Source: Nemertoderma westbladi
Lineage: Eukaryota > Xenacoelomorpha > Nemertodermatida > Nemertodermatidae
Length of the DNA stretch: 64,000 bases
Direction: 5' to 3'
Assembly: GCA_032718475.1 (NCBI GenBank)
Contig: JAUCBJ010001497.1
Span: 1 to 64,000, forward strand
Position 1 is the stretch's first letter, and every line of letters starts with the position of its first letter. The notes under the pieces were generated by a model, which saw nothing but the letters and a program-made list of their open reading frames with translations, was not told where the DNA came from and ran no database searches. The translations under genes and the position numbers were made by a program. Positions 10,936 through 21,277 of the stretch are shown here, piece by piece.

Positions 10936-10989
10936 TTGATATTTTTCGCTATGGAGAGCATTATCATAATGTACTATAACATATATATG

Positions 10990-11723
10990 CATTGGAACTA
11001 AGTTCGCATCCATTGGAACTAAATTTGCATCAATTGGAACTAAATTCGCATGCATTGGAACTAAATTCGTTTTAGTTTTTCTCTAATTATTGGAACCAAG
11101 TTCAAATTGGAACTAAATTCGCCAAAATTGGAACTAAATTCGTTTCCATTGGAAATAAATTCGCTTGCATTGGAACTAAGTTCGCATCCATTGGAACTAA
11201 ATTCGCTTCCATTGGAACTAAATTCGCTTCCATTGGAACTAAATTCGCTTGCATTGGAACTAAGTTCGCATCCATTGGAACTAAATTCGCATCCATTGGA
11301 ACTAAATTCGCTTGCATTGGAACTAAGTTCGCATCCATTGGAACTAAATTCGCATCAATTGGAACTAAATTCGCATCCATTGGAACTAAATTCGCATCAA
11401 TTGGAACTAAATTCGCATGCATTGGAACTAAATTCGTTTTCGTTTTTCTCTAATTATTGGAACAAAGTTCAAATTGGAACTAAATTCGCCAAAATTGGAA
11501 CTAAATTCGTTTCCATTGGAACTAAATTCGCTTGCATTGGAACTAAGTTCGCATCCATTGGAACTAAATTTGCTTCCATTGGAACTAAATTCGCTTCCAT
11601 TGGAACTAAATTCGCTTGCATTGGAACTAAGTTCGCATCCATTGGAACTAAATTCGCATCCATTGGAACTAAATTCGCTTGCATTGGAACTAAGTTCGCA
11701 TCCATTGGAACTAAATTCGCATC
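10990..11723. repeat. 21-bp minisatellite, right arm part 2
   Basis: About 35 units in the reverse orientation, containing two blocks that each follow a TTTTCTCTAATTATTGGAAC spacer (near 11080 and 11440). The two blocks repeat the same order of unit variants, so a higher-order repeat of about 370 bp is superimposed. The LINE at 11724 interrupts it. Confidence 0.93.
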
Positions 11724-11774
11724 TGTACTATCTGATACTGGCGTACCACTGACTGACATACCAGCTACCTGCAA

Positions 11775-12479
11775 ATGGCTGACAATTTTGATAATGTTAA
11801 AGATGATATATTGTCGTTATTCGCAGTAATAAAAACAAAGAAATATGTAACCTGTGACCAAGAGACCCAGCTGAGTGAACTATTAAGCGCTTTGACCTCG
11901 CTACACTCGAGGTCTCGAGATGATTTCACCGCAACTCTGGCAAATCTCGCCGAATCACGGAAAGAAACGGCGGATGCGCGAAAAGAAACTGTGGCCGCAA
12001 AGGACGAGCTCTTGAAGTTCCTGCAACTCGGCCCATCTACCATGGCTACTCCAGGACCCGGACCCGGCAGGTCAACATACAGTGCAGTCGTGCAAAGAAA
12101 CCCGGTTCCAGATCCACACTCACCGCCGTCGAATAACGGACCATACGCCACGGATACGGACCGCAACTTCCGTCGCCCCGCCCCGGCGATACAAGGTTGC
12201 AGAGCTGGTGGTCCACTTCGTGTTGCCAAAGGAAACCCAGTCCAAGCCGTCGGGAAGGCGCATGTTCATATCGGCCGACTAGACCCATCGACAAAAAGCA
12301 AGGAAGTTGCTGACTTTCTTCAATCCCAAGGAATCCCTTTCGACGACGTAACTCCACTACCGCTTAAAGATGGTAACTCACCTTATCTAAGTTTCCATAT
12401 CACATGCGATCAACAACATCGCGACACCCTAATGGACCCTGGATTGTGGGAAACGGGTCTCACAATCCGGAACTACTGA
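11775..12479 (+). CDS. LINE ORF1 protein (coiled coil plus RRM-like)
   Basis: 234 residues starting at the ATG in GCAAATGGCTGAC. Residues about 20-85 are heptad-rich and charged (LAESRKETADARKETVAAKD), a likely coiled coil. A proline-rich linker follows. Residues about 160-234 look like the RRM-type nucleic-acid-binding domain of LINE ORF1 proteins: VHIGRLDPSTKSKEVADFL, then YLSFHIT, then DPGLWETGLTIRNY. Known role of the family: RNA-binding partner of the LINE RNA in the retrotransposition particle. After the TGA at 12477 the same frame stays open until a TAG at 12588. Confidence 0.8.
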   Translation: MADNFDNVKDDILSLFAVIKTKKYVTCDQETQLSELLSALTSLHSRSRDDFTATLANLAESRKETADARKETVAAKDELLKFLQLGPSTMATPGPGPGRSTYSAVVQRNPVPDPHSPPSNNGPYATDTDRNFRRPAPAIQGCRAGGPLRVAKGNPVQAVGKAHVHIGRLDPSTKSKEVADFLQSQGIPFDDVTPLPLKDGNSPYLSFHITCDQQHRDTLMDPGLWETGLTIRNY

Positions 12480-12590
12480 CTCACGAACGCCGAACGCGAG
12501 GCACTCAGTCTACGTCGGCGCCCCGAACGCGAATTCGCTGGTGGAACCTCCAGCAGCTCACAGCAATACTCAACAAATACCGGTAACTAG

Positions 12591-15391
12591 GACAGGAGCA
12601 CGGAGGTACAACTACTTCTATGGAATGTGGAAGGTCTCCGCTATTTAGTAGACAATTTATCTGAATCTGAATTATATGGTAAGGCCAATGTCGTGTTATT
12701 TACTGAAACTATGTACACGGACAAAGCATTTTATTCTAACTCGTATTACTCTTTTACTCACCCTGCGACAAAGTTAAACAGACGGCGCCCTATTGGCGGC
12801 CTTATGACTCTGTGCAGGCCGCACCTCAACCCTTCCTGTGTGAAACAAACAAATAAATACATTGTTATCAAAACCTTGGTATCCTTCTTTATTGTTTTCT
12901 ATTTTACCCCCGAAACCCCACTGGATGAAATACTTATGGAAATAACTGAAGCACTGTCTTATACCAAAAACACAACCCCTATTGTTATAGCGGGAGATTT
13001 TAATTGCAGACTAGACCACGGATCTCGTGGTTCCGATTTAGTTGACGATCTGACCAACATCGGGTTTAGCTGTCTCAGCTCCCCGGATATCCCGACGTAC
13101 ATATCACCGCAAGGTGAAAGTGTAATCGATTTAATATTCGTGAGTTACCCAGCAATTGTTCCTACGTTGCTACCGCCTACAATAATCTTGTCAAATCCCA
13201 TAAGGAAACACCAGCCGGTGACCGTTAAGTTTGTTTTCCCTGCCGATATTCATGATTCAAAATTACCGAACCCCATTCCTCGTCTGTCGAGGCAGATCGA
13301 TCGTAACGCATTTATATCGCACCACAATATTCCAATGGTTAGGCTACTTCTATCTAACAACGAAATAGATGCAGCTACAGACCTACTGACTCTATCAATT
13401 GCAGACTCCACACCATCCACTCGCAAACCCCGCTATGGAAAACCGTGGTATGACTCGGAGTGCAAGACTCTAAAGAAACAGTTAATTCACTGTATGTCTC
13501 GTCGTAATCTCTCGGCAATGGACTGCTCGCAGTTTTGGAATATCCGCAAAAGCTACAAGTCGCTCCTCAAACGGAAACGAGTTGCCTACGAGGAAGCTAC
13601 ACTGGCAGAATTGGTCAGCGACTCCGAAGTTAAACCATGGTTAATCACCAAGGATCACAAACGGACTATTGCACCAATAGACTCAGATACACTCGAGACA
13701 CATTTCCGCAACCTTCTTGGTGTTAGAGTAGATCCCCCCAATGTTCTACCAGTTCCAATCCCTTCGTTGGATGAACTTGAGGGGGAGGAATGGTACAATG
13801 CGCCGATTACGGAAGAGGAAATATCCGCCAGTATAAACGACTCCAAGAATAACAAAGCTTCGGGTGTAGATGGAATATTCTACGATCATCTCAAGTTAAC
13901 CAAACCATTTATAATAACAATTCTCTGTCTATTATACAATGCCTGTCTCGATATCGGTAAACTACCGCAAATCTGGAAACAGTGTATAATAATGATCATC
14001 TATAAAGAAAGGGGCATTCTCAAACCCAGATAATTATCGCGGCATTGCACTCATCTCCGTGTTACTGAAAACTCTCACTTCAATCGTAAACAAACGCGTC
14101 CGATGCTTTACGTCTCACCGGATACCTAGGGAACAATACGGTTTCATGCCAAACAGATCTACATTACAGGCACTAAACGCACTTATATCCGATATCAATT
14201 TGGCTTTGCAATCCAATCTGTCATCACAACGGAAAATGTATGTCGCTTTTGTTGACTTTAGAAAGGCATTCGACTTTGTCAACAGAGCTGTTTTATTAAA
14301 TAAGATATATGGATTCGGGATTAAAGGAAAATTATTTGTTCTGATAAAAGATTTACTCCAAAATTACATTCAGGTGTACGACGGCCTTTGTCTATCGAAC
14401 CTAATCGAGCAACTCCGCGGAATTCTGCAGGGCGACTGCTTCTCTCCTCCATGTTTTAATTTCTTTATCGCCGACCTAGCTATAGCACTACGACAAGGAT
14501 GTGCGATTCTAAAGTTTCTATTTTTTGCTGACGATCTCGCTTTCTACTCTTCCGATAGGAATGAAATACAACGCGGCCTAGACATTCTCCTCGACTGGTG
14601 TACTCGTAACGGAATGGAAGTCAACCTCGACAAAACTAAAATTTTAAAATTCCGCAAAGGGGGTCGTCTCGCTACTACCGACACTTTTAGCTACAATGGA
14701 AATAGCGTCACCATCTGTAACAATTACGAATACCTAGGACTCACGCTTCAGCCATCACTTTGTTTCTCGCAGCACATTAAAAAAGAAGAAGAAAAAAGTT
14801 TATGCAACAATAGGGTCTATAAAGAATCTCAAGCTATTGTCCGTTGACGCAGGTTTAAAACTATTTAAATTAAAAATTGCACCAATGGCTTTGTATGCTC
14901 TACCCGTCTACTCTCGCTTTCTAACGATATCAAATTTAAAAGATCTAGACAGAATAAAATCGACATACATAAAGCGACTTCTAGGGCTACATATAAGTGC
15001 TTCGTCCACAATGGTGCTACACCTCGTAAACGAAAATTCGCTTATTGACGACATACTTCTAAAAGCTCCAAATCTATTCGCCCGCGACCTGATTGATCAA
15101 TATAATGCATTTCGAACAAATCGCGAACTCAATTTCGTTACTGAGAATTATTTACTCGGTCCTGCGTTCAATTCATTTACCTGGCGACTATCCAATCAGA
15201 AGAACTGTCATGTGGTCACGAGAGCCACGTGTCACGGGTTTCACCACAAAATATGCACGAACTCACAGCCTTTCCACACACTATCAACCGATTGTATTTG
15301 CCGATTTTGCCTTCTTCCCTGCCCAGACCGTTACCACGCCTTCTCTTGCGCCCAATGCCCCACAATGGCTGATCTCGCAACAAAACTCTAA
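12591..15391 (+). pseudogene. LINE ORF2: AP endonuclease and reverse transcriptase, two frameshifts
   Basis: The frame opens after the TAG at 12588 and has no ATG before the first conserved motif LLWNVEGL. Endonuclease motifs: IVIAGDFNCR, ESVIDLIF and RKHQPV. The RT starts near ASGVDGIFYDHL. The frame breaks at about 14005 in an AAAGAAAGGGG run and resumes at NPDNYRGIALIS, with QYGFMPNRST, FVDFRKAFDFVNR, GILQGDCFSP and the catalytic FFADDLAFY. A second break at about 14780-14800 lies in an A-rich run. The last part has ALYALPVYS and a C-terminal zinc-knuckle-like CICRFC...H...C. Enzymatically it would nick target DNA and prime reverse transcription of its RNA; this copy cannot make the full protein. 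Confidence 0.88.
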
Positions 15392-15579
15392 CATGCTAGC
15401 CCGCTCAGGCCACACCATAAGTAGTATATTGTCCCACTCGTGCTCCTAAGTAATCAATTAATACCAATGGTGATGGGTAATAATTGCAATTCAATTATAT
15501 TAATGTGCTAATAAATATATAATTAATATAATTGGTTACCTCGTTGGAGGTGTAAAGTGAAAAAAAAAATAAAAAAATA

Positions 15580-16110
15580 AAATTCGCATCAATTGGAACT
15601 AAATTCGTTTTCGTTTTTCTCTAATTATTGGAACCAAGTTCAAATTGGAACTAAATTCGCCAAAATTGGAACTAAATTCGCTTGCATTGGAACTAAATTC
15701 GCTTCCATTGGAACTAAATTCGCTTGCATTGGAACTAAGTTCGCATCCATTGGAACTAAATTCGTTTCCATTGGAACTAAATTCGCTTGCATTGGAACTA
15801 AGTTCGCATTCATTGGAACTAAATTCGCATCCATTGGAACTAAATTCGCTTGCATTGGAACTAAGTTCGCATCCATTGGAACTAAATTCGCATCAATTGG
15901 AACTAAATTCGCATCCATTGGAACTAAATTCGCATCAATTGGAACTAAATTCGCATGCATTGGAACTAAATTCGTTTTCGTTTTTCTCTAATTATTGGAA
16001 CAAAGTTCAAATTGGAACTAAATTCGCCAAAATTGGAACTAAATTCGTTTCCATTGGAACTAAATTCGTTTTCATTGGAACTAAATTCGCATGAGGCTTA
16101 AGTTGGAACT
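15580..16110. repeat. 21-bp minisatellite, right arm part 3
   Basis: Continuation of the reverse-orientation array beyond the LINE, with the same higher-order block and TCTCTAATTATTGGAAC spacer. It ends near 16110 with diverged units. Confidence 0.93.
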
Positions 16111-16138
16111 AAGTACGGGGAATCTTACAACATTGGTA

Positions 16139-16847
16139 TATACAGTAGAAAGTGGAGCTTACTCAGAAGGTTTTACAACTTCCTAGAAATTATTTTTCAT
16201 ATATTTATATATTTACTTAAACCAGGAGATGATGATTGGACGTTTCTCAAACCAAATAAATTTCTCAGTACTACAATTGTAGACTCATTCCTATCAATCT
16301 TACAGAGGAACCATAATAATGTGGCCTGTATCGACTCGGCTTTCTGCGAGAAGCTACAAAGTCCATCCTTTGATATAGCGAGTGCTATTAGTTATATCAC
16401 CTGCCGTTGTGACGTCACAAAAACACCGCTTATATTATTCCCGGAGTGTAGCAGTGGACACTTTATTCTACATGTTGCTTGCTTAGAAAATCTCAACGTA
16501 TACTCACATTGGACAGTCTATCAACTACAAGAGTCACACCTAATACAACCATAATATGTGATCTGCAAAACCTTATCTTCAAAGTGATTAAAGGGGAAGA
16601 CAACACATGGTCCATTTCCAAGACACTCAGACCGTTCGCAGGGCAAACACCAGATTATGTGGATTGTGGAGCATTTGTGTGCCTTTATGGACTGTCACTA
16701 GCAAGGGGGGATAGATATCTTATCCCTGAACATAAAAATAGTTTTCAACTGCAGGAATGGCTAACTGCATGTCTGTCAGAAATTAAATTAGTTGTCCCAA
16801 TCGCATCGAGTCCATATAAAAAACGCAGGGAATATGTCAACCTTTAG
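16139..16847 (+). pseudogene. Ulp1/C48-like cysteine protease frame of a LINE, one frameshift
   Basis: The first frame reads DDDWTFLKPNKFLSTTIVDS, a typical Ulp1 entry, then ACIDSAFCEKL and SSGHFILHV with the putative catalytic His at 16459-16461. A one-base shift near 16500 moves to LTLDSLSTT with the putative Asp at 16512-16514, then PFAGQTPDYVDCGAFVCLYG with a Gln and the putative Cys at 16665-16667. His, Asp, Gln and Cys are in the canonical order and spacing of SUMO-protease-like (C48) enzymes. Its stop (16845-16847) overlaps the ATG of the next frame (16834), so the two belong to one transcript. A Ulp1-like domain is known in the NeSL-1 LINE; here the rest of the element is of the AP-endonuclease type. 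Substrate unknown. Confidence 0.7.
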
Positions 16848-18116
16848 CACAACCGATATTGATCTTCGTGCAGCTATCGAAAATCCTCGGAAAATTGCAA
16901 TTAAATTGATATCAACTAACGATAATGGCCAAATGACGCAACTCAGAGATGGTTTATTTGAGGATATTAAAGAACTCTTAACACCCATACAGGTATTAAC
17001 TCTCCATCTGAGACTTAGGAATGCTTCCTTTGAGATGGCTACCGATATTTATGTACTTGCATATTTTAAATTTAATGGAATGGGACAGCTGCCTAAAGAG
17101 ACTGCGTAAGGACAATAATAAAGTGAACACTCCAGTAACCTTGGAATCTTTTAGAATGGAAATGATCAATGCTGTAACCCTACTACAAACTCGACTCTGT
17201 AAGATGGAAAATGAGAATGCCATTATAAATGAACATAACGATAAACTATCTGAGGATCTACAACACGAACGACACGCGCGACTGGTAATAGAAGTCTCAC
17301 TGCAAGAAGTAAAAACAACACTTAGAAGCATATCCCTTAGCCACCGGGCTTGTCATCATAGCAATCCAAACAGCAATAATATCCCCAACAAGTTGTCTGG
17401 GAATATTATAACCAGGGCAAGCAATGACAACAGCAACGATCATTTATTGGAAATCCGATCGGATAGTAACATTGATATGGAAAGCATGGTGGTAATCGAC
17501 TCAGTTGGACCAGACCAGACCAGACCAGTTGGTCCTTGCGTGGAATTTAATAATGGCTTCAATATCATCAACACCTTGAATGCAATGAATACGAACAAGT
17601 ATTCCAAGCAACACTCAAAGAACAAGCAATCAACAATAAAAGTAGGCCTACTAGCAAGGCAAATTATAAAAAGGAGGATGCATCCTACAGTAGGATAACT
17701 AGAAACAATATCTATAGCGTTCTGATTGATGCTGACGACACAACAACTAACGAATCCCCACAACAAAGTGCCTCACCGCAATATCACCATACTATATCAG
17801 CCCCATCGGTCCCAATTGCATCTCAGAAGGCTATACAGACCAACAATTGTAAGATAACACATACCAGCACCCCCCCTAATGGCTAGAGAGCCAAACAATG
17901 CAGGTATTAATATATTAAACAATAATACGTATATGGAATCATCTAGATCTGAGGACGCGTTTCTACAAGGAATCCTTTGAAGAGGATATAGAGGAATACT
18001 TAGCATCAAGAGGGATTCACGCCTATAAAGTCACAACAAGGCTGAATGCCAGGCGAGATGGGAAATACATGAAGGTTATTCTTAAACCAGCGGACAAATA
18101 CAGTCGTATATTTGTA
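16834..18116 (+). pseudogene. LINE ORF1, 5' part, frameshifted
   Basis: Starts at the ATG overlapping the end of the protease frame (MSTFSTTDIDLRAAIENPRK). Frame changes occur near 17100, 17690 and 17960. The middle (MENENAIINEHNDKLSEDLQ and on) is a clear coiled coil. The end is an RRM-like block, SFEEDIEEYLASRGIHAYKV, then GKYMKVILKPADKYSRIF. It stops being ORF1 at 18116, where a 5.46-kb element is inserted. The domain continues in frame at 23585. Role by family: nucleic-acid-binding ORF1 protein. Confidence 0.75.
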
Positions 18117-18325
18117 GTAGGCCTAGCCTATCAATCTCAGTTCCGATTTTATATCCGATAGCCTCATTGACCCTCCATCTGTAGATAAACCATCTTTTTT
18201 AACAACCTCATGTCACCCAACGGGATTTCTAGGGTCCACCACTGGTCCCAGGCAGACACATCTGCAGACACACTCTCAATCTGCTCCAACAGAACCACAT
18301 CAAGCCAATCTACCCCGTTCCTTAT

Positions 18326-21277
18326 GCGGCCCGTGCAGCAGGCAGTGCCTCACCAAAAGCAACGGTGGCCTCCGTAAACACAAGGCCCTGGATGGCTCCC
18401 ATTGTCCTGGATCCGGTTCTCTACCACTACCCCTTCAGCAGGTGGTCAGCCCCACCTCCAACCAAACTCCTGTCTCAGGGCCTTCCTGCGAGCCACCCAA
18501 CCCAGCCCTGAAACAAAGACCTTGTGAGGCACCCAGGTTCAATTATGCTGCACATTTGACAAACCTGTTCATAACTCTCTCTAAGATTAAAACCCTGACC
18601 GCATCCCGCATGGCGCCTGCACATCCGCCGCATCAGCCTACACCCACCTATGCACTTCTGTGACCCAGGACAATTCTGTAAAAAAATGGATCAACCTACT
18701 CGCCTTCCCCTATTGTCTCCGTGTCCCATCTTGCAATACCCGGATAAGACGCTGTAACAAATCCAACCACCCCAGCCGTGTTGAAAAGTCACTTACCTCT
18801 AAGGTCAAAGACCAAATCTCTGACTACCTCGATCTAGCCCTTGGCACCCCACCCATTGCCCTCCCCACCCCTCCTAGACGATGCCCACTCAAGACGGATT
18901 CCCAAGCAATCCATGATGAGCACTTAGGCAATCTCATATCCTCCAAAATAGAAGAAGGTAATGTCAAGGCCGCCGCCCGCCTGGCCCCCTCGGCCACCTC
19001 TATTGCACCCGCAACTCCCAAAACACTCCAGGCCCTCCTTTCACTTCACCCTCCAGCCGTTCCAGTTGATGTCCTAGATATCCCTCTCATCGAGATCTCC
19101 CTTCCAGAGATCATGAAATCTATCCGATCTTTTCCAAACGGTTCTGCCGCCAGCCCTGACAAACTTCGTCCTCAATTCCTTAAGGACTTTTGCTCCCACC
19201 AATCCAGCGATGCCGCCATGGGAGCTCTGAAAGGCATCACCAGCTTATCCAACCAACTAATCAAAGGATTAGCTCCAGAAGCCATCCTCCCTTTTCTGTA
19301 TGGGGCCCGACTATGTGCCTTTACCAAAGTCAACGGCGGAATCCGTCCCATCGCAGTAGGTTGCACCCTTCGACGTCTATCTGCTAAGACTGGGTGCCAC
19401 CAATCTTCTAAGAACTCCCAACTCAAACTTGCCCCCCACCAACTAGGCCATGGAATACCCCATGGCTGAGAGGCCACTGTTCATGCATCCTGGAGATTTC
19501 TTCAGAAGTCCGTTGAGCCAACCATCATGGTCAAAATTGACTTCAAAAACGCCTTCAACAGCGTTCATCGCGGGCCCATCCTCCATTCAATCCTGCAGAA
19601 CCTTCCACCCCTGTACCCCATCGCTTTCCAGGCTTACTCACAACCCACCCACCTCTTCTATGAGGACACAACCATTTCTTTGGAGGTTGGAGTCCAACAG
19701 GGTGACCCTCTAGGCAACCTTTTCTTCAGCTCTGACACCCACGAAATTGTTGAAAGTGTCGAAACTCCCCTCAATGTCTGGTTCTTAGACGATGGGTCCC
19801 TTGGAGGGACCCCCTCCGTTGTTGCCTCTAACCTTGAATCTGTGATCTCCAAAGCTGCTAATCTCGGCCTCCAGATTAAAGCATCGAAATGTGAGTTGAT
19901 TTTTTCCACCAACTTTCCACCCAATCTGAAACTTGAGACTGGCGCCATATTCGATGCGATCACTCCCAGACTCAAATGTATCGACCTCGTCGATGCCTCC
20001 CTTCTGGGTGCTCCGCTCGGTGAACCAGCTATGGAGTCCATTCTCCAAAACAAAGCATCCAAACTGGTAACTTTCACCAATCGCCTCCAACTGCTTTCCT
20101 CTCATGACGCTTTATACCTGCTCCGCCACTGTTTCGCAATCCCCTAATGTATATCCTGCATTGCTCCCCTTGCTTCCTTGCCCCATCTCTATCCGACTTC
20201 GACTCTTCAATTAGAGCTGCACTTGAGTCAATGCTGAATATTCGGCTCGATGACTCTTCCTGGTCTCAAGCCTCTCTCCCCATCGCTTCAGGTGGGCTTG
20301 GCATGCGTAGCACGAGGGACGTCTCACTGCCGGCCTTCTTGGCCTCTGTCTTCAAGATGCGGTCCCCTGCTTCGTGCCCTTCTGCCCCCCTCTATCTCCA
20401 ACTCGACTAACCCGCCCATCTCAAAGGCCCTATCGCTCCTATCTTCTGGCACCGACACACCTCCCAACCCATCTTTCCAAATGGCCTGGCATGATCCCCT
20501 GTGCTCCAAAACCTATGACTCCCTCCTAGCTTCTGCCAACACCCCAAAGCGAAGGCCCGACTCATATCCTCTAAGGCTAAACACTCAGGTGATTGACTCC
20601 AGGTGCTCCCCATCGCTTCCCTGGGGCTCCGTCTTAGCGACGACCAGGTCCGGATCGGCACAGCCATCTGTCTCGTCGTGCCAGTCTGTGCCGAGCATTC
20701 TTGTCGAGGCTGTGATGCTGTAGTCGACACAAGCGGGACTCATGGTCTCAGCTGCCTCCACAACTATGGTAAATACTCCCGGCACGCTGAGGCCGACGAT
20801 GTGATCCACCGCGCCCTGACATCTGCCAGTATATCATCCACCCTCAAGCCCCACGACCTCTGCAAGGATGGCCGGAAATCAGACGGTATGTCTGTTGCCC
20901 CTTGGCACCAAGGACGTAGCCTCATTTGGGACTTCACCTGCTGGGATACCTTAGCCCAATCCTATCTCCCGATTACATCGATAACCGAAGGAGGTGCTGC
21001 CGCAGCGGCTGAGGCAACCAAAGCTGCAAAATATGCCGACCTGGCTCACAACTATCACTTTGTGACGGTTGCCTCCGAAACCCTCGGCCCAATCGGTGAT
21101 GAGGGCACCGTTCTCCTCAATGAGATCGGTCGCCGAATCGCCCGCGCCACCGGGGAACCAAGGTCCATCTTCCTGTTCCAGCGGCTATCGATTGCCATCA
21201 CCCGTGGGAATGCCAGCGCCATCATAGGGACCCTCCCCACCCAAGCTAGCCTCGATGAAGTGTACCTACTTCGCTAG
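18326..21277 (+). pseudogene. LINE polyprotein with N-terminal zinc finger, RT and endonuclease-like C-terminus, frameshifted
   Basis: A zinc-finger-like CSRQCLTKSNGGLRKHKALD block near 18335-18400 is followed by the pre-RT region (VKDQISDYLDLAL; ASPDKLRPQFLKDF) and the RT: VKIDFKNAFNSVHRGPIL, VGVQQGDPLG and the catalytic FLDDGSLGG, where LDD replaces ADD. The frame breaks near 18660, 19465, 20145 and 20410-20600. The C-terminal part (20603-21277) has a Cys/His cluster (CRGCDAVVDTSGTHGLSC), then KSDGMSVAPW, SLIWDFTCWDTLA, AAKYADLAHNYHFV and TGEPRSIFLFQRLS. The order of D, D and K residues after a CCHC cluster is compatible with the restriction-like endonuclease of early-branching LINEs; that reading is inference. 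No AP endonuclease is present. Base composition is richer in C than its surroundings. Confidence 0.8.

Larger units (their letters stand above)
9135..10988 (+). repeat. 370-bp tandem satellite containing a tRNA-like sequence, five units
   Basis: TTCGCCGTCACCCACC recurs at 9141, 9511, 9881, 10251 and 10621, exactly 370 bp apart. The first four units are nearly identical. The last has a few changes (GTTGTC, ACGATG, CCACAG and one added A) and ends at the minisatellite. Each unit holds one tRNA-like segment with box A and box B. The array lies inside the right minisatellite arm. No protein is encoded. Confidence 0.95.
11724..15579 (+). mobile_element. LINE with ORF1, ORF2 and poly-A tail, near full length
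   Basis: Begins directly after the minisatellite and ends with an A-rich tail at 15559-15580. The 11-bp AAATTCGCATC is present at 11713-11723 and again at 15580-15590, a TSD that is also satellite sequence. Coding order is ORF1, then an AP-endonuclease and reverse transcriptase ORF2. Its 3' UTR (15392-15558) is AT-rich. Two frameshifts in ORF2 make this copy inactive. Confidence 0.88.
6787..16124. mobile_element. Foldback-like composite element with minisatellite arms
   Basis: The left arm (6791-7190) is a 21-bp minisatellite. The right arm (8883-16110) is the same minisatellite in reverse complement, interrupted by a 370-bp satellite and by a LINE. The inner ends of the arms are a 44-bp inverted repeat (7186-7229 and 8849-8892). 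The whole is flanked by near-identical 13-14 bp repeats, TTACAACATGGTA at 6774-6786 and TTACAACATTGGTA at 16125-16138. The 113-bp monomer cut on the left continues on the right, which supports a real insertion. Long inverted termini built of short tandem repeats are the hallmark of Foldback/Galileo-type elements. No transposase is seen. Confidence 0.65.

Noticed and set aside
11102-11829. Open frames on both strands in the 21-bp arrays (also 6866-7216, 11469-11774, 15593-16094)
   Set aside because: The unit length is a multiple of three and lacks stops in several frames; no domain, splice signal or codon bias.
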